Shown: positions 51,394 through 63,835, numbered from the stretch's first letter. The stretch: DNA of 64,000 nucleotides from Alloiococcus otitis ATCC 51267 (GCF_000315445.1 NZ_JH992958.1:323571-387570); one strand, 5' to 3'. Made by a program: numbers and translations. Notes: generated from the sequence alone by a model not told the origin.

Positions 51394-51530
51394 TTTAAGC
51401 ACATCGATGACAGTAAATAGAAGTCTATGCGAAATATTGTCCGCAGAGGTTTTGTTGATAAGCAAAAGTAATTGAGGAAAAGGGGAATTCTTGCTCGGTT
51501 CTTTTGTCTTTTTTTGTGCTTAAAAAGAGG
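51394..51530 (+). ncRNA. Structured rpoB leader (possible Lacto-rpoB motif)
   Basis: TTTAAGCAC (51394-51402) at the transcript start pairs perfectly with GTGCTTAAA (51516-51524), closing a ~130-nt domain right after the promoter. A conserved leader called the Lacto-rpoB RNA motif is known upstream of rpoB in lactic acid bacteria; the position fits, but I have not matched its full consensus. The 95 bases after it are very AT-rich. Confidence 0.5.
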
Positions 51531-51625
51531 GCAACAAACGAATTGTTATACAAATGTAATATTTTTTACATTTAATTAACATTCACTTTTATTTACCCCA
51601 TCAATATTTATGAGAGGTGAACAAG

Positions 51626-54600
51626 TTGGTCGGTAAAAAAGTTAATTTTGGCAAACACCGTGTTCGTAGAAGTTACTCACGAATCAACGAAGTACTCGAG
51701 CTCCCGAATTTAATTGAAATCCAGACTGATTCATATGATTGGTTTTTAGATGAAGGCTTGAAGGAAATGTTTAGTGATATTTCCCCAATCGATGATTTTT
51801 CAGGCAATTTGTCCCTAGAATTTGTTGACTATAAATTTTACGAAAGCAAGTATACTGTTGAAGAAGCTAGAGAGCATGATGCGAACTATTCTGCCCCCCT
51901 CTACGTGAAGTTACGTTTGATCAACAAGGAAACTGGTGAAGTCAAGGAACAAGAAGTTTTCTTCGGTGACTTTCCGTTAATGACAGAACAAGGGACCTTT
52001 ATCATCAACGGGGCTGAGCGGGTGATTGTTTCCCAACTTGTCCGGTCACCTGGGGTTTATTACAGTCCAAAAGTTGAGAAAAACGGCCGGGAAGGTTTTT
52101 CAACCGTTCTTATCCCTAACCGGGGTGCTTGGCTTGAATACGAAACAGATACCAAAGGCATCTCCAATGTTCGAATTGACCGAACCCGTAAAATTCCGAT
52201 CACTGTCTTGTTAAGAGCTCTAGGGATTGGGTCAGATGATGAAATTATTGACCTGATCGGCTTGAATGACAGCTTGGAAGCCACCTTGGAAAAGGATGTC
52301 CACAAGTCTACTTCAGATTCCCGCGTAGAAGAAGCCTTGAAAGACTTGTATGAACGCTTACGTCCAGGTGAACCTAAAACAGCTGAATCCTCTCGTAACT
52401 TGATCAATACCCGGTTCTTTGACCACAAGCGTTACGACCTAGCCTATGTTGGTCGCTACAAGATGAACAAAAAACTAGACCTTAAAACCCGCTTGATGGG
52501 GACTGTCCTTGCCGAAAACCTGGTTGATCCTGAAACAGGCGAGGTCTTAGCTGAAGAAGGTAGTGAAGTGACCCGGTCTGTGATGGACAAGCTTGGCCCT
52601 TACCTTGACGGTGACATGAACCAAGTAACCATTAACCCCTCAGAAGAAGCGGTTATCCCTGAACCCATTGACCTACAAATTGTCAAAGTCTACTCCAAAG
52701 AAGATCCAGACCGGATCGTGAACATGATCGGCAACGGGCACCCTGACAAAAAGGCCAAATGGATTACCCCTGCTGACATGATAGCGGCTATGAGTTACTT
52801 CTTTAACCTCCAAGAAGGCATTGGCGATGTTGACGATATCGACCACTTGGGTAACCGTCGGATCCGGTCAGTCGGAGAGCTTTTGCAAAACCAATTCCGA
52901 ATTGGGCTCTCTCGGATGGAGCGGGTGGTCCGCGAACGAATGTCCATCCAAGACATTTCTAGCACCACACCCCAACAATTAATTAACATCCGTCCCGTTG
53001 TAGCTTCTCTGAAAGAATTTTTCGGGTCTTCCCAACTCTCCCAATTCATGGACCAAACCAACCCCTTGGGTGAGTTAACCCACAAACGTCGCTTGTCTGC
53101 CCTTGGACCAGGAGGCTTGACTAGGGACCGGGCTGGTTATGAAGTCCGAGACGTCCACTATTCCCACTACGGCCGGATGTGCCCGATCGAAACACCTGAA
53201 GGCCCAAACATTGGTCTGATTAACAGTTTGTCTACCTATGCTAAGATCAATAAATTTGGTTTTATTGAAACACCTTACCGCCGGGTGAACCGGGAAACTG
53301 GCCAGGTAACGGATAAAATTGACTACTTGACTGCTGACGAAGAAGATCTTTACGTTGTAGCCCAAGCCAATGCTGAATTAGATGAAGATGGACATTTTGC
53401 TAATGATGTCGTTCTAGCCCGAAGACGGGATGTCAACGAAGAGGTTGACGCTTCCGAAGTTGACTATATGGACGTGTCACCAAAACAAGTTGTTTCTGTG
53501 GCCACAGCTTCCATTCCTTTCTTAGAAAACGACGACTCCAACCGGGCTCTAATGGGGGCTAACATGCAACGGCAAGCTGTTCCTCTTATGCAACCAGAGT
53601 CCCCACTAGTAGGAACTGGGATCGAACACATTGCAGCCCGTGACTCTGGGGCTGCCGTTATTGCCAAGGCTGACGGGGTTGTGGAGTATGTTGATGCCAA
53701 GACGGTCAAAGTCCGTCAAGCTGATGGTACCCTCAACAACTACAAGCTAGCTAAGTACAAACGGTCCAACTCCGGAACTTCTTACAACCAAAGACCAATT
53801 GTAAAAACTGGTGAGGAAGTTGACAAAGGCGACATCCTAGCAGATGGTCCGTCCATGGAAAATGGTGAAATGGCCCTTGGTAAAAACCCATTGATTGCCT
53901 TCACCACCTTTGATGGCTACAATTTCGAGGATGCCGTCATTATGAGTGAACGTTTGGTCAAAGATGACGTATATACCTCCATCCACATTGAAGAATACGA
54001 ATCTGAAGCCCGCGATACCAAGTTAGGGCCAGAAGAAATCACCCGGGAAATTCCAAACGTCGGGGAAAGTGCCCTCAAGAACTTGGATGAAAGAGGCATT
54101 ATCCGGATCGGGGTTGAAGTTCGTGATGGGGACATCCTAGTTGGGAAAGTTACACCAAAAGGGGTTAGTGAACTATCAGCTGAGGAAAAACTCCTCCACG
54201 CTATCTTCGGCGAAAAAGCCCGGGAAGTTCGTGACACCTCCCTACGTGTCCCACACGGTAGTGGCGGAATTGTCCACGATGTCCAGATCTTTACCCGGGA
54301 AGCCGGCGACGAACTGTCACCAGGCGTTAACTACCTTGTCCGGGTCTTCATTGCCCAAAAACGTAAAATTGATGTTGGGGACAAGATGGCAGGTCGACAC
54401 GGGAATAAGGGTGTTGTTTCCCTTATCCTACCAGAAGAAGACATGCCATTTATGCCAGACGGAACCCCGATTGACATCATGCTCAACCCACTTGGGGTCC
54501 CTTCCCGGATGAATGTCGGCCAGGTCATCGAACTCCACATGGGGATGGCAGCCCGACAGTTAGGCGAGCACATTGCTACACCAGTCTTTGATGGGGCCAA

Positions 54601-55195
54601 CGAAGAAGATGTTTGGGAAACTATCAAGGAAGCCGGTATGGATGCAGATGCCAAAACCGTCTTGTATGACGGCCGGACTGGCGAGCCATTTGACAACAAG
54701 GTCTCCGTTGGGGTAATGTACTTTATCAAGCTAGTCCACATGGTCGATGACAAGTTGCACGCCAGATCCACTGGACCATACTCCTTGGTTACCCAACAAC
54801 CCCTTGGTGGTAAAGCACAGTTTGGTGGCCAACGCTTTGGTGAGATGGAAGTTTGGGCCTTGGAAGCTTATGGGGCTTCCCACACCCTCCAAGAAATCTT
54901 GACCTACAAGTCAGATGACGTGATTGGACGGGTAGACACTTATGAAGCCATCGTCAAGGGCCAACGCATTCCAAAACCTGGTGTACCCGAATCCTTCCGT
55001 GTCCTCGTGAAAGAACTCCAGTCTCTGGGATTAGACCTTAAAGTCCTCGACAAGGAGCAAAATGAAATCAACCTCCAGGCTGAAGATGACGAATCGGAAG
55101 ACCAAATAGTTGATTCCTTAGAAGAGATGCGGAAAGAGCAGGAAGAAGAACGCCGTAAGGAAAAAGAAAAAGAAGAGCCAAGTACTGAGTCGTAA
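51626..55195 (+). CDS. rpoB: RNA polymerase subunit beta
   Basis: A ~1189-residue beta subunit beginning [20 protein letters not shown]. The rifampicin region [20 protein letters not shown] is intact, with the susceptible-type Asp, His and Ser (RLSALGPGG) residues. Further landmarks are [20 protein letters not shown] (here [19 protein letters not shown]) and [13 protein letters not shown]. The C-terminal tail is unusually acidic and Lys/Glu-rich (from about 1150). Start: the TTG at 51626 lies eight bases after GAGAGG; a GTG three codons earlier overlaps that site. Confidence 0.96.
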   Translation: MVGKKVNFGKHRVRRSYSRINEVLELPNLIEIQTDSYDWFLDEGLKEMFSDISPIDDFSGNLSLEFVDYKFYESKYTVEEAREHDANYSAPLYVKLRLINKETGEVKEQEVFFGDFPLMTEQGTFIINGAERVIVSQLVRSPGVYYSPKVEKNGREGFSTVLIPNRGAWLEYETDTKGISNVRIDRTRKIPITVLLRALGIGSDDEIIDLIGLNDSLEATLEKDVHKSTSDSRVEEALKDLYERLRPGEPKTAESSRNLINTRFFDHKRYDLAYVGRYKMNKKLDLKTRLMGTVLAENLVDPETGEVLAEEGSEVTRSVMDKLGPYLDGDMNQVTINPSEEAVIPEPIDLQIVKVYSKEDPDRIVNMIGNGHPDKKAKWITPADMIAAMSYFFNLQEGIGDVDDIDHLGNRRIRSVGELLQNQFRIGLSRMERVVRERMSIQDISSTTPQQLINIRPVVASLKEFFGSSQLSQFMDQTNPLGELTHKRRLSALGPGGLTRDRAGYEVRDVHYSHYGRMCPIETPEGPNIGLINSLSTYAKINKFGFIETPYRRVNRETGQVTDKIDYLTADEEDLYVVAQANAELDEDGHFANDVVLARRRDVNEEVDASEVDYMDVSPKQVVSVATASIPFLENDDSNRALMGANMQRQAVPLMQPESPLVGTGIEHIAARDSGAAVIAKADGVVEYVDAKTVKVRQADGTLNNYKLAKYKRSNSGTSYNQRPIVKTGEEVDKGDILADGPSMENGEMALGKNPLIAFTTFDGYNFEDAVIMSERLVKDDVYTSIHIEEYESEARDTKLGPEEITREIPNVGESALKNLDERGIIRIGVEVRDGDILVGKVTPKGVSELSAEEKLLHAIFGEKAREVRDTSLRVPHGSGGIVHDVQIFTREAGDELSPGVNYLVRVFIAQKRKIDVGDKMAGRHGNKGVVSLILPEEDMPFMPDGTPIDIMLNPLGVPSRMNVGQVIELHMGMAARQLGEHIATPVFDGANEEDVWETIKEAGMDADAKTVLYDGRTGEPFDNKVSVGVMYFIKLVHMVDDKLHARSTGPYSLVTQQPLGGKAQFGGQRFGEMEVWALEAYGASHTLQEILTYKSDDVIGRVDTYEAIVKGQRIPKPGVPESFRVLVKELQSLGLDLKVLDKEQNEINLQAEDDESEDQIVDSLEEMRKEQEEERRKEKEKEEPSTES

Positions 55196-55219
55196 GGATA
55201 TTAGATTTTACTTGTAGGC

Positions 55220-55250
55220 TGGCGGCAAGGCGTCTTGCCGCTTGCTTACA
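55220..55250 (+). other. Intercistronic hairpin rpoB-rpoC
   Basis: GCGGCAAG-GCGT-CTTGCCGC, extendable by TGTA.GC / GC.TACA, has no T-run. It may be an RNA-processing or stability element in the 100-bp gap before rpoC. Confidence 0.6.
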
Positions 55251-55295
55251 ATGAGCTTAGGGCAGCTCAAATGAAATAAAGGGAGGTTTGCCCCC

Positions 55296-58200
55296 TTGGT
55301 AGATGTAAATAATTTTGAAAGTATTCAAATTGGACTGGCTTCACCAGAGAAAATCCGTTCATGGTCCCATGGTGAAGTGAAGAAACCTGAAACCATTAAC
55401 TACCGAACATTAAAACCTGAAAAAGACGGTTTGTTCTGCGAACGCATTTTTGGCCCAACCAAGGACTATGAATGTGCTTGCGGAAAATATAAACGAGTCC
55501 ACTATAAAGGGATTGTTTGTGACCGTTGTGGTGTTGAAGTCACCAAGTCGAGTGTCAGACGAGAACGCATGGGCCACTTGGAATTAGCAGCCCCTGTCAC
55601 CCACATTTGGTACTTTAAAGGTATTCCAAGTCGGATGGGCCTTATCTTAGACATGAGCCCAAGATCCTTGGAAGAAATTATCTATTTTGCTTCTTATGTT
55701 GTTATTGACGGTGGGGATACCCCGCTTGAACGCAAACAGCTCTTGACCGAACGTGAATACCGGGAAAACAAAAGCAAGTACGGCAATGAATTCCAAGCTG
55801 AAATTGGAGCTGAAGCTGTTCGGACCTTGCTAAAAAATGTCGATTTGGAACAAGAAGTTGCTGACCTCAAAGAAATCTTAGAGACTGCTACTGGCCAAAA
55901 ACGGACCCGAGCTATTCGTCGTTTAGACATTATTGATTCCTTCAAGTCTTCCAATAACAAACCGGAATGGATGGTATTGGATGCTATTCCAATTATCCCA
56001 CCTGAACTCCGTCCAATGGTACAACTAGAAGGTGGTCGGTTTGCAACCAGTGACTTGAACGACTTGTACCGCCGGGTGATTAACCGGAACAACCGGTTGA
56101 AACGCCTGCTGGACTTGAATGCACCTCACATTATCGTCCAAAACGAAAAACGGATGCTGCAAGAAGCAGTTGACGCCTTGATTGACAATGGTCGTCGCGG
56201 TCGGGCAGTCAACGGTCCTGGTAACCGTCCACTTAAGTCCCTTTCCCATATGTTGAAAGGGAAACAAGGGCGCTTTCGTCAGAACCTACTAGGTAAACGG
56301 GTTGACTACTCTGGCCGGTCTGTCATTGTCGTTGGGCCAACCCTTAAAATGTACCAATGTGGTTTACCTAAAGAAATGGCCATCGAACTCTTCAAACCTT
56401 TTGTCATGCGGGAGTTAGTTGAGCGAGATATTGCAAATAACATTAAAAATGCCAAACGAAAAGTGGAACGGATGGAAGATGATGTCTGGCCTGTTTTAGA
56501 AGATGTCATTAAAGAACATCCTGTCCTCTTAAACCGGGCCCCTACCCTTCACCGGCTAGGGATCCAAGCCTTTGAACCTGTCCTAGTCAATGGGAAGGCT
56601 ATTCGCTTACACCCACTTGCTTGTGAAGCTTACAATGCTGACTTTGACGGAGACCAAATGGCTGTCCACGTACCTCTCAGTGATGAAGCCCAGGCAGAAG
56701 CCCGCATCTTAATGCTGGGTGCTCAAAATATCTTAAACCCTAAAGATGGCCAACCAGTTGTTACCCCTTCCCAAGACATGGTTCTAGGGAACTACTACCT
56801 AACCATGGAAGAAGAAGGTAAGATTGGCGAAGGAACTGTCTTCTCCAGTGCTTCTGAGGCTATCCAAGCCTACCAAACAGGCTATGTCCACCTCCACACC
56901 CGGGTTGCGATCCGTGCGGTGGACTTACCGGACAAACCCTTTACTGACTGGCAGAAAGACAAGTACTTGATTACCACAGTAGGTAAGATTATCTTTAATG
57001 AAATTATGCCAGCAGAATTTCCATTCTTGAACGAACCATCTAAGGTTAACCTGGAACAGCAAACCCCAGACAAATACTTTGTCGACCGGGGCCAAAACTT
57101 GAAAGACATTATTGCCGACCGTCCTTTAGTTCAGCCTTTCAAAAAACAAGACCTGTCTAACATTATTGCCGAAGTCTTTAATAACTTCCAAGTGACCGAA
57201 ACCTCTAAAATGTTGGACCGCATGAAGAACTTGGTCTACAAGTACTCTACCCGGTCTGGTATTACCGTTGGGATTGCTGACGTTTCAGTCCTAGAAGCTA
57301 AACCAGAAATCCTGAAAGAAGCCCACGCCAAGGTTGATAAAATCAATGCCACCCACCGCCGTGGTTTAATTACTGAAGAAGAGCGTTACGACAACGTTAT
57401 TGATGTCTGGCAAAAGGCTAAGGATGAAATTCAAGATGCCTTGATGGATTCCCTTGACCCAAGAAACAACATCTTTATGATGTCAGACTCTGGTGCCCGT
57501 GGGAACATTTCCAACTTCACCCAACTAGCCGGTATGCGTGGTTTGATGGCAGCACCAAGTGGTGAGATCATGGAATTGCCGATCACGTCTAACTTCCGTG
57601 AAGGCCTGTCTGTCTTAGAGATGTTTATTTCCACCCACGGTGCCCGTAAAGGCATGACCGATACCGCCCTTAAAACTGCCGACTCTGGTTACTTGACCAG
57701 ACGTTTGGTTGATGTGGCCCAAGACGTCATCATCCGAGAAGAAGACTGTGGCACTAAACGGGGTCTTAAAGTTTCTGCCATCCAAGTAGGAAATGAACAG
57801 ATTGAAAGCTTGTCTGACCGTATCTTGGGTCGTTATGCCCAAGAAACCGTCACCCACCCCGAAACTGGTGAGGTCATTGTTCACAAGGATGAATTGATTG
57901 ATGAAGGCAAAACCCGAAAAATTGTCGATGCCGGTATTGAAGAAGTTACTATCCGGTCTGCCTTCTGCTGCAACACCAACCACGGTGTCTGCAAGCACTG
58001 CTATGGCCGTAACTTGGCAACTGGCCGGGAAGTTGAAGTCGGTGAAGCAGTTGGAACCATCGCTGCCCAATCCATTGGGGAACCCGGTACCCAATTGACC
58101 ATGCGGACCTTCCACACTGGTGGGGTCGCTGGGGACGACATCACCCAAGGTCTACCACGGGTTCAAGAAATCTTTGAAGCTCGCCATCCGAAAGGGCAAG

Positions 58201-58955
58201 CCACCATTACAGAAGTTAATGGTCAAATCCAAGAGATCGTTGAAGACCCTGAAGAACGCACTAAGACCGTCACTGTTAAGGGTAATGTTGACCAACGTGA
58301 CTACTCCTTGCCAATCAATGCCCGGATGAAGGTTGAAGTTGGGGATTATGTTGAACGAGGCGATGCTCTAAACGAGGGGTCTATTGATCCGAAGGAGTTA
58401 CTCGCGGTGAGTGATATGATGAAATTGCAGAAATACCTCTTGCAAGAAGTCCAATACGCTTACCGGTCTCAAGGGGTCGAAATTGGTGACAAGCACGTGG
58501 AAGTTATGGTGCGACAAATGCTCCGTAAAGTCCGTGTCTTGCAACCAGGGGACACTGATATCCTGCCTGGTACCATGATTGACCTCCACGACTTCAAGGA
58601 ACGCAACCAAGAAACCTTGATGTCTGGTGGCCAACCAGCGACTGCTAGATTAGTCCTACTTGGTATCACCAAGGCCTCCCTTGAAACCAACTCTTTCTTG
58701 TCTGCAGCTTCTTTCCAAGAAACCACCCGGGTCCTCACCGATGCAGCTATTCGCGGTAAAGTTGATGACCTGGTTGGCTTGAAAGAAAATGTTATTATCG
58801 GTAAATCCATCCCAGCTGGTACTGGTATGAGAGCCTACAGTAATATTGAACCTAAAAAAGTTGGTGTGGTTAGCGAAAATGTCTACAGCATCAATGAAGA
58901 AGACCAAGTCAATCAAGAAGAAAGCCAAGAAACTGAAGAAACTAGCGAAAAATAA
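55296..58955 (+). CDS. rpoC: RNA polymerase subunit beta'
   Basis: A 1219-residue beta' subunit. N-terminal zinc ribbon ([20 protein letters not shown]), catalytic magnesium loop [12 protein letters not shown] (~residue 455), bridge helix and trigger-loop region with [20 protein letters not shown], and the second zinc site ([15 protein letters not shown]). Start is TTG with GGGAGG upstream. A short acidic tail ends the protein. Cotranscribed with rpoB. Confidence 0.96.
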   Translation: MVDVNNFESIQIGLASPEKIRSWSHGEVKKPETINYRTLKPEKDGLFCERIFGPTKDYECACGKYKRVHYKGIVCDRCGVEVTKSSVRRERMGHLELAAPVTHIWYFKGIPSRMGLILDMSPRSLEEIIYFASYVVIDGGDTPLERKQLLTEREYRENKSKYGNEFQAEIGAEAVRTLLKNVDLEQEVADLKEILETATGQKRTRAIRRLDIIDSFKSSNNKPEWMVLDAIPIIPPELRPMVQLEGGRFATSDLNDLYRRVINRNNRLKRLLDLNAPHIIVQNEKRMLQEAVDALIDNGRRGRAVNGPGNRPLKSLSHMLKGKQGRFRQNLLGKRVDYSGRSVIVVGPTLKMYQCGLPKEMAIELFKPFVMRELVERDIANNIKNAKRKVERMEDDVWPVLEDVIKEHPVLLNRAPTLHRLGIQAFEPVLVNGKAIRLHPLACEAYNADFDGDQMAVHVPLSDEAQAEARILMLGAQNILNPKDGQPVVTPSQDMVLGNYYLTMEEEGKIGEGTVFSSASEAIQAYQTGYVHLHTRVAIRAVDLPDKPFTDWQKDKYLITTVGKIIFNEIMPAEFPFLNEPSKVNLEQQTPDKYFVDRGQNLKDIIADRPLVQPFKKQDLSNIIAEVFNNFQVTETSKMLDRMKNLVYKYSTRSGITVGIADVSVLEAKPEILKEAHAKVDKINATHRRGLITEEERYDNVIDVWQKAKDEIQDALMDSLDPRNNIFMMSDSGARGNISNFTQLAGMRGLMAAPSGEIMELPITSNFREGLSVLEMFISTHGARKGMTDTALKTADSGYLTRRLVDVAQDVIIREEDCGTKRGLKVSAIQVGNEQIESLSDRILGRYAQETVTHPETGEVIVHKDELIDEGKTRKIVDAGIEEVTIRSAFCCNTNHGVCKHCYGRNLATGREVEVGEAVGTIAAQSIGEPGTQLTMRTFHTGGVAGDDITQGLPRVQEIFEARHPKGQATITEVNGQIQEIVEDPEERTKTVTVKGNVDQRDYSLPINARMKVEVGDYVERGDALNEGSIDPKELLAVSDMMKLQKYLLQEVQYAYRSQGVEIGDKHVEVMVRQMLRKVRVLQPGDTDILPGTMIDLHDFKERNQETLMSGGQPATARLVLLGITKASLETNSFLSAASFQETTRVLTDAAIRGKVDDLVGLKENVIIGKSIPAGTGMRAYSNIEPKKVGVVSENVYSINEEDQVNQEESQETEETSEK

Positions 58956-58966
58956 GCTAGAGTGAG

Positions 58967-58998
58967 AAAAGCAGGCCCAAACTTGGGCTTGCTTTTTT
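58967..58998 (+). terminator. Terminator of rpoBC
   Basis: AAAAGCAGGCCCAA / TTGGGCTTGCTTTT with a T-run. Confidence 0.85.
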
Positions 58999-59111
58999 CT
59001 AATTTAAAAAGCGGTTTGAGAAGTCAAATATTATAAATTTCCCTAACAAAAAACAGCAAAAAAAGCCTTGCAAATCAGGGCAGGAGTGGTAAAATAATTT
59101 CGGATAATTCT

Positions 59112-59140
59112 TTGACACTAGTGCTCAGATGTGCTAGTAT
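59112..59140 (+). promoter_or_regulatory. Promoter of the str operon (rpsL)
   Basis: A perfect TTGACA (59112-59117), 17 nt and TAGTAT (59135-59140). Confidence 0.75.
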
Positions 59141-59144
59141 ACTA

Positions 59145-59335
59145 AGAGTGCTTTTGCAATATCGGCAAGTGTTATTCGTGTGTGTCGGATGATCGTTGCA
59201 AGCTTGCTAGGCAAGGGCTCAAGTCATACCATAGCCAGGTGATAATCACCTCGATATTTTTTCCGCAAAAAGGAACACCTGGACATGTGGAACTAGAGAT
59301 TATTCAAAAAATAGAAAAAATAGGAAGGGAGGACA
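59145..59335 (+). promoter_or_regulatory. rpsL leader with mutually exclusive hairpins
   Basis: AGGTGAT/ATCACCT (59237-59250) followed by CGATATTTTTT resembles an intrinsic terminator. Its 5' strand CCAGGTG (59235-59241) is also perfectly complementary to CACCTGG (59276-59282), which would form an antiterminator. This suggests attenuation of rpsL-rpsG-fusA, perhaps by a ribosomal protein; no known motif was recognised. Confidence 0.5.
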
Positions 59336-59341
59336 TACAAG

Positions 59342-59752
59342 ATGCCTACTATTAACCAATTAGTCCGTAAGCCTCGTAAATCTAAATTGTCAAAAACTGA
59401 ATCACCAGCCTTGAACAAGGGATACAACACCTTGAAACGGAAACAAACAACTGTTTACTCTCCTCAAAAACGTGGTGTTTGCACCCGGGTTGGGACTATG
59501 ACCCCTAAAAAACCGAACTCAGCTTTACGGAAGTATGCCCGTGTTCGTTTGTCAAACCAAATTGAGGTGACAGCCTACATCCCTGGTGAAGGTCACAACC
59601 TCCAAGAACACTCTGTTGTTCTGATCCGTGGTGGTCGTGTCAAAGACTTACCTGGTGTTCGTTACCACATTGTTCGTGGTGCCTTGGATACAGCAGGGGT
59701 TAACGACCGCAAATCAAGCCGTTCCAAATACGGTACTAAAAAACCTAGCTAA
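59342..59752 (+). CDS. rpsL: Ribosomal protein uS12
   Basis: A 136-residue S12: [15 protein letters not shown], and the decoding loop [15 protein letters not shown] with the wild-type (streptomycin-sensitive) Lys, and the second loop near [15 protein letters not shown] 59342 behind AGGAAGGGAGG. First of rpsL-rpsG-fusA. The stop is 45 bp before rpsG. Confidence 0.96.
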   Translation: MPTINQLVRKPRKSKLSKTESPALNKGYNTLKRKQTTVYSPQKRGVCTRVGTMTPKKPNSALRKYARVRLSNQIEVTAYIPGEGHNLQEHSVVLIRGGRVKDLPGVRYHIVRGALDTAGVNDRKSSRSKYGTKKPS

Positions 59753-59797
59753 ATCAAGAAACTAGACTAAATAAATTAATCGGAAGGAGGACATGAG

Positions 59798-60268
59798 ATG
59801 TCTCGTAAAGGACCAGCTCAGAAACGTGATATTTTACCAGATCCAATTTATAACTCAAAACTTGTTGCTCGTTTAATCAACCGCTTAATGGTCGATGGTA
59901 AACGAGGGAAAGCTTCTACTATCTTGTATACAGCTTTTGACAAAGTAAAAGAAGAAACTGGCAATGACCCAGTTGAAGTTTTCGAACAAGCTCTCGAAAA
60001 CATTATGCCCGTACTGGAAGTTAAAGCCCGCCGTGTAGGTGGTTCAAACTACCAAGTACCCGTTGAAGTAAGACCAGCCAGACGAACTACCCTGGCCCTT
60101 CGTTGGTTAGTCAACTACGCTCGTCTGCGTGGGGAGTATACCATGGAAGACCGCCTAGCCAAAGAAATTATGGATGCTGCTAACAATACCGGTGCTTCCG
60201 TACGACGCCGTGAAGAAGTACACCGTATGGCTGAAGCTAACAAGGCTTTTGCCCACTATCGTTGGTAA
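59798..60268 (+). CDS. rpsG: Ribosomal protein uS7
   Basis: A 156-residue S7: [37 protein letters not shown], and the C-terminal [17 protein letters not shown]. It nucleates the 30S head and in Bacteria can repress its own operon. AGGAGG upstream. Confidence 0.96.
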   Translation: MSRKGPAQKRDILPDPIYNSKLVARLINRLMVDGKRGKASTILYTAFDKVKEETGNDPVEVFEQALENIMPVLEVKARRVGGSNYQVPVEVRPARRTTLALRWLVNYARLRGEYTMEDRLAKEIMDAANNTGASVRRREEVHRMAEANKAFAHYRW

Positions 60269-60371
60269 TTTTCTTAATTTTAATCTTGTTTTTACCCAAA
60301 TTTTACACTACTTAGCTATAGTGGTGTAGTACTAAATTAACAGAAGACTATTACAGAGAGGTGTAGATTAA

Positions 60372-62462
60372 GTGGCAAAAAGAGAATATCCTCTAGAGAG
60401 AACGCGTAACATTGGTATTATGGCGCACATCGATGCTGGTAAGACCACTGCTACTGAACGTATCTTGTTCTTCTCAGGCCGGATCCACAAAATCGGTGAA
60501 ACCCACGAAGGGGCTGCCCAGATGGACTGGATGGACCAAGAACAAGAACGTGGGATTACCATTACTTCTGCTGCAACCACTACTTCCTGGTTAGACCACC
60601 GTATCAACATTATTGATACCCCGGGACACGTGGACTTTACAGTAGAGGTTGAACGGTCCCTCCGTGTCTTAGACGGTGCTGTGACTGTCTTAGATGCCCA
60701 ATCAGGTGTGGAACCACAAACTGAAACCGTTTGGCGCCAAGCAACCACCTACCATGTTCCACGTATTGTTTTTGTAAACAAAATGGACAAGTTGGGTGCC
60801 AACTTCTTAGAAGCGGTTGATAGTTTGCATGACCGTTTGCAAGCCAATGCCCACCCCGTTCAATTGCCAATTGGGGCTGAGGATGACTTTGAAGGAATCG
60901 TTGACCTAGTAGAGATGAAAGCTTACTACTACGGTAATGAATTAGGAACTGAAATTGAAGAAGCTGAAATTCCAGAAGATATGCAAGAACTCGCTCAAGA
61001 ACAGCACGAACGCCTTGTTGAAGCTGTGGTTGAGTTAGATGAAGACTTGATGGTGGCATACCTGGAAGGGGAAGAAATTTCAACTGAACAATTGAAGGCG
61101 GCTATTCGTCAAGCAACCTTGGACGTTGAATTTTACCCATGCTTCTGTGGTTCAGCCTTCAAAAACAAGGGTGTCCAACTCCTATTAAATGGGATTGTCG
61201 ACTACCTTCCAGCTCCAACAGACGTACCAGCTATTGAGGGTCACGTGAAAGATGATCCCGATACAGTTGTCACCCGTGAAGCCGGCGATGACCAATCCTT
61301 CTCAGCCCTTGCCTTCAAAGTGATGACTGACCCTTATGTAGGCCGTCTAACTTTCTTCAGAGTTTACTCTGGTACCCTAGAAGCTGGTTCCTACATCTTG
61401 AATGCAACCAAGGATAGCCGGGAACGAGTCGGTCGTCTCTTGCAGATGCACGCCAACTCCCGTCAAGAAATCCCAGAAGTCTTCTCTGGTGATATTGCAG
61501 CAGCTGTCGGTTTGAAAGATACAGGGACTGGGGACACCTTGTCTGATATTGATGATCCCGTCATCCTTGAGTCAATGGAATTCCCTGAACCCGTTATTCA
61601 GGTTGCTATTGAGCCCAAATCCAAGGCTGACCAAGACAAGATGTCTGTTGCCTTGGCTAAGTTGGCTGAAGAAGACCCAACTTTCAAAGCTGAGACTGAC
61701 CACGAAACTGGTGAAACCCTAATCGCTGGTATGGGTGAGTTGCACTTGGACATCATCGTCGACCGATTGAAACGTGAATTCAAGGTAGAGGCAACGGTTG
61801 GGAATCCACAAGTATCCTACCGTGAAACCTTCACCAAGTCTGTTCAAGCAGAAGGTAAGTTCGTCCGACAATCCGGTGGTAAAGGTCAATACGGTCACGT
61901 CTGGGTCGAATTCACTCCGCTTGAAGAAGGGGAAGGTTATGAATTCGAAGACGCCATCGTTGGTGGTGTAGTTCCTCGTGAATATATTCCGTCCGTTGAC
62001 GCCGGCTTGCAAGCTGCCATGGAAAATGGTGTCTTAGCAGGGTACCCACTGGTTGACGTTAAGGCCAAACTATATGACGGCTCTTACCACGACGTCGATT
62101 CCAGTGAATCTGCCTTTAAGGTTGCGGCTTCTCTAGCCTTGCGTAATGCAGCAAAACAAGCAGAGCCTGTTATCTTGGAGCCAGTTATGGCGGTTGAAAT
62201 CACTATCCCTGAAGAATACCTTGGGGATATCATGGGACACATTTCAGCACGACGTGGTCAAATCGAAGGCCAAACCCCTCGAGGCAATGCCTTGATTGTT
62301 AAAGGATCCATTCCTTTATCTCAAATGTTTGGTTACGCAACCACCCTACGTTCTGCTACTCAAGGTCGCGGAACCTTCACCATGCAATTTGACCACTATG
62401 CACCAGTTCCATCAAGTATTGCAGATGAAATTATTAAACAACATGGTGGCAGTTCCAACTAG
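60372..62462 (+). CDS. fusA: Elongation factor G
   Basis: A 696-residue translocase GTPase. G1 [10 protein letters not shown]2 [13 protein letters not shown]3 DTPGHVDF, G4 NKMDK are all standard, with domain IV including [13 protein letters not shown]. The length is typical. Start GTG 60372, with GAGAGGTG upstream. It follows rpsG by 103 bp; the gap (60269-60371) has an AT-rich stretch but no clear promoter. Confidence 0.96.
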   Translation: MAKREYPLERTRNIGIMAHIDAGKTTATERILFFSGRIHKIGETHEGAAQMDWMDQEQERGITITSAATTTSWLDHRINIIDTPGHVDFTVEVERSLRVLDGAVTVLDAQSGVEPQTETVWRQATTYHVPRIVFVNKMDKLGANFLEAVDSLHDRLQANAHPVQLPIGAEDDFEGIVDLVEMKAYYYGNELGTEIEEAEIPEDMQELAQEQHERLVEAVVELDEDLMVAYLEGEEISTEQLKAAIRQATLDVEFYPCFCGSAFKNKGVQLLLNGIVDYLPAPTDVPAIEGHVKDDPDTVVTREAGDDQSFSALAFKVMTDPYVGRLTFFRVYSGTLEAGSYILNATKDSRERVGRLLQMHANSRQEIPEVFSGDIAAAVGLKDTGTGDTLSDIDDPVILESMEFPEPVIQVAIEPKSKADQDKMSVALAKLAEEDPTFKAETDHETGETLIAGMGELHLDIIVDRLKREFKVEATVGNPQVSYRETFTKSVQAEGKFVRQSGGKGQYGHVWVEFTPLEEGEGYEFEDAIVGGVVPREYIPSVDAGLQAAMENGVLAGYPLVDVKAKLYDGSYHDVDSSESAFKVAASLALRNAAKQAEPVILEPVMAVEITIPEEYLGDIMGHISARRGQIEGQTPRGNALIVKGSIPLSQMFGYATTLRSATQGRGTFTMQFDHYAPVPSSIADEIIKQHGGSSN

Positions 62463-62488
62463 GCATTAACCACCACATTGAGCCTGGT

Positions 62489-62546
62489 CCATTTGGGGCT
62501 AGAAGTTGAACTATCGTTTTTAAAACGGTATAATTACCCCAAATGG
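62489..62546 (+). promoter_or_regulatory. tuf promoter bracketed by a perfect 10-bp inverted repeat
   Basis: TTGAAC (62506-62511), 17 nt, perfect TATAAT (62529-62534). CCATTTGGGG (62489-62498) and CCCCAAATGG (62537-62546) flank it on both sides, the right arm covering the expected start site. Confidence 0.82.
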
Positions 62547-62603
62547 GTTCATGTGCTCATGTTAAAATAAGTAAATAAAGTTCCTTAAGGAGGAAAAATA
62601 AAC

Positions 62604-63788
62604 ATGGCAAAAGAAAAATTTGATCGTTCCAAAGAACACATGAATATTGGTACCCTAGGTCACGTCGACCACGGTAAAACTACCTTAACTGCAGCTATCA
62701 CTTACGTTTTAGCTAAAAAAGGTTTGGCAGAAGCTTCAGCTTACGACCAAATTGATGGTGCTGCTGAAGAACGTGAACGTGGTATTACTATTGCGACTGC
62801 TCACGTTGAATACTCAACTGAAAACCGCCACTATGCCCACGTTGACTGCCCAGGACACGCTGATTACGTTAAAAACATGATCACTGGTGCGGCTCAAATG
62901 GACGGTGCTATCTTAGTTGTATCAGCTGCAGATGGCCCAATGCCACAAACTCGTGAGCACATCCTACTTGCTCGTCAAGTTGGTGTTCCTTACTTCGTTG
63001 TATTCTTGAACAAAGTTGACCAAGTCGACGACGAAGAATTACTCGAACTCGTTGAACTTGAAGTTCGTGACCTCTTAACTGAATACGACTTCCCAGGTGA
63101 CGAAGTTCCAGTTGTTGCTGGTTCTGCACTTCTTGCTCTTCAAGATGACGAAGAACAAATGGACAACATCCTTAAATTGATGGAAGAAGTAGACAACTAC
63201 ATTCCAGCTCCAGAACGTGACGCTAACAAAGACTTCTTGATGCCAGTTGAGGACATCTTCTCCATCACTGGTCGTGGTACTGTTGCAACTGGCCGTGTAG
63301 AACAAGGTCAGCTTAAAGTTGGTGACGAAGTTGAAATCGTTGGTATTAAAGATACTGCGACTACAACCGTTACTGGTGTTGAAATGTTCCGTAAATTGTT
63401 AGACTACGCTGAAGCTGGTGACAACATTGGTGCCTTGCTACGTGGTCTTTCACGTGACGATGTTGAACGTGGTCAAGTTCTTGCAACTCCAGGTTCAATC
63501 ACTCCTCACTCTAAATTCAAAGGCGAAGTTTACGTCTTGTCAAAAGATGAGGGTGGCCGTCACACTCCATTCTTCTCTAACTACCGTCCACAATTCTTCT
63601 TCCGTACAACTGACGTAACTGGTGTCGTTAACCTACCAGAAGGTACTGAAATGGTTATGCCAGGCGACAACACTGAAATGGAAGTTGAATTGATCGCTCC
63701 AATCGCGGTTGAAGAAGGTACCAAATTTACCATCCGTGAAGGTGGCCGTACTGTTGGTGCTGGTGTTGTTTCTGAAATTATCGAATAA
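62604..63788 (+). CDS. tuf: Elongation factor Tu
   Basis: A 394-residue EF-Tu. G1 GHVDHGKT, switch [14 protein letters not shown]3 DCPGHADY, G4 NKVD. Two spots differ from most Firmicutes versions: switch I reads ITIAT where ITINT is usual, and the G5 segment is GSALLAL rather than GSALKAL. All catalytic residues are present, so it is surely active. Codon bias is extreme, as expected for the most abundant protein. AAGGAGG precedes ATG 62604. It has its own promoter and terminator, separate from fusA. Confidence 0.96.
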   Translation: MAKEKFDRSKEHMNIGTLGHVDHGKTTLTAAITYVLAKKGLAEASAYDQIDGAAEERERGITIATAHVEYSTENRHYAHVDCPGHADYVKNMITGAAQMDGAILVVSAADGPMPQTREHILLARQVGVPYFVVFLNKVDQVDDEELLELVELEVRDLLTEYDFPGDEVPVVAGSALLALQDDEEQMDNILKLMEEVDNYIPAPERDANKDFLMPVEDIFSITGRGTVATGRVEQGQLKVGDEVEIVGIKDTATTTVTGVEMFRKLLDYAEAGDNIGALLRGLSRDDVERGQVLATPGSITPHSKFKGEVYVLSKDEGGRHTPFFSNYRPQFFFRTTDVTGVVNLPEGTEMVMPGDNTEMEVELIAPIAVEEGTKFTIREGGRTVGAGVVSEIIE

Positions 63789-63800
63789 AAAAGATCGATT

Positions 63801-63833
63801 AAAGCAACTGGCTTTGAGCCAGTTGCTTTTTTT
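63801..63833 (+). terminator. Terminator of tuf
   Basis: AAGCAACTGGC / GCCAGTTGCTT with seven Ts. A group II intron begins two bases later. Confidence 0.9.
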
Positions 63834-63835
63834 AT

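Noticed and set aside
51617..55195. Several long frames opposite or inside rpoB, rpoC, fusA, nrdE and nrdD
   Set aside because: They are shadows of strongly biased coding sequence, without ribosome binding sites or protein features.
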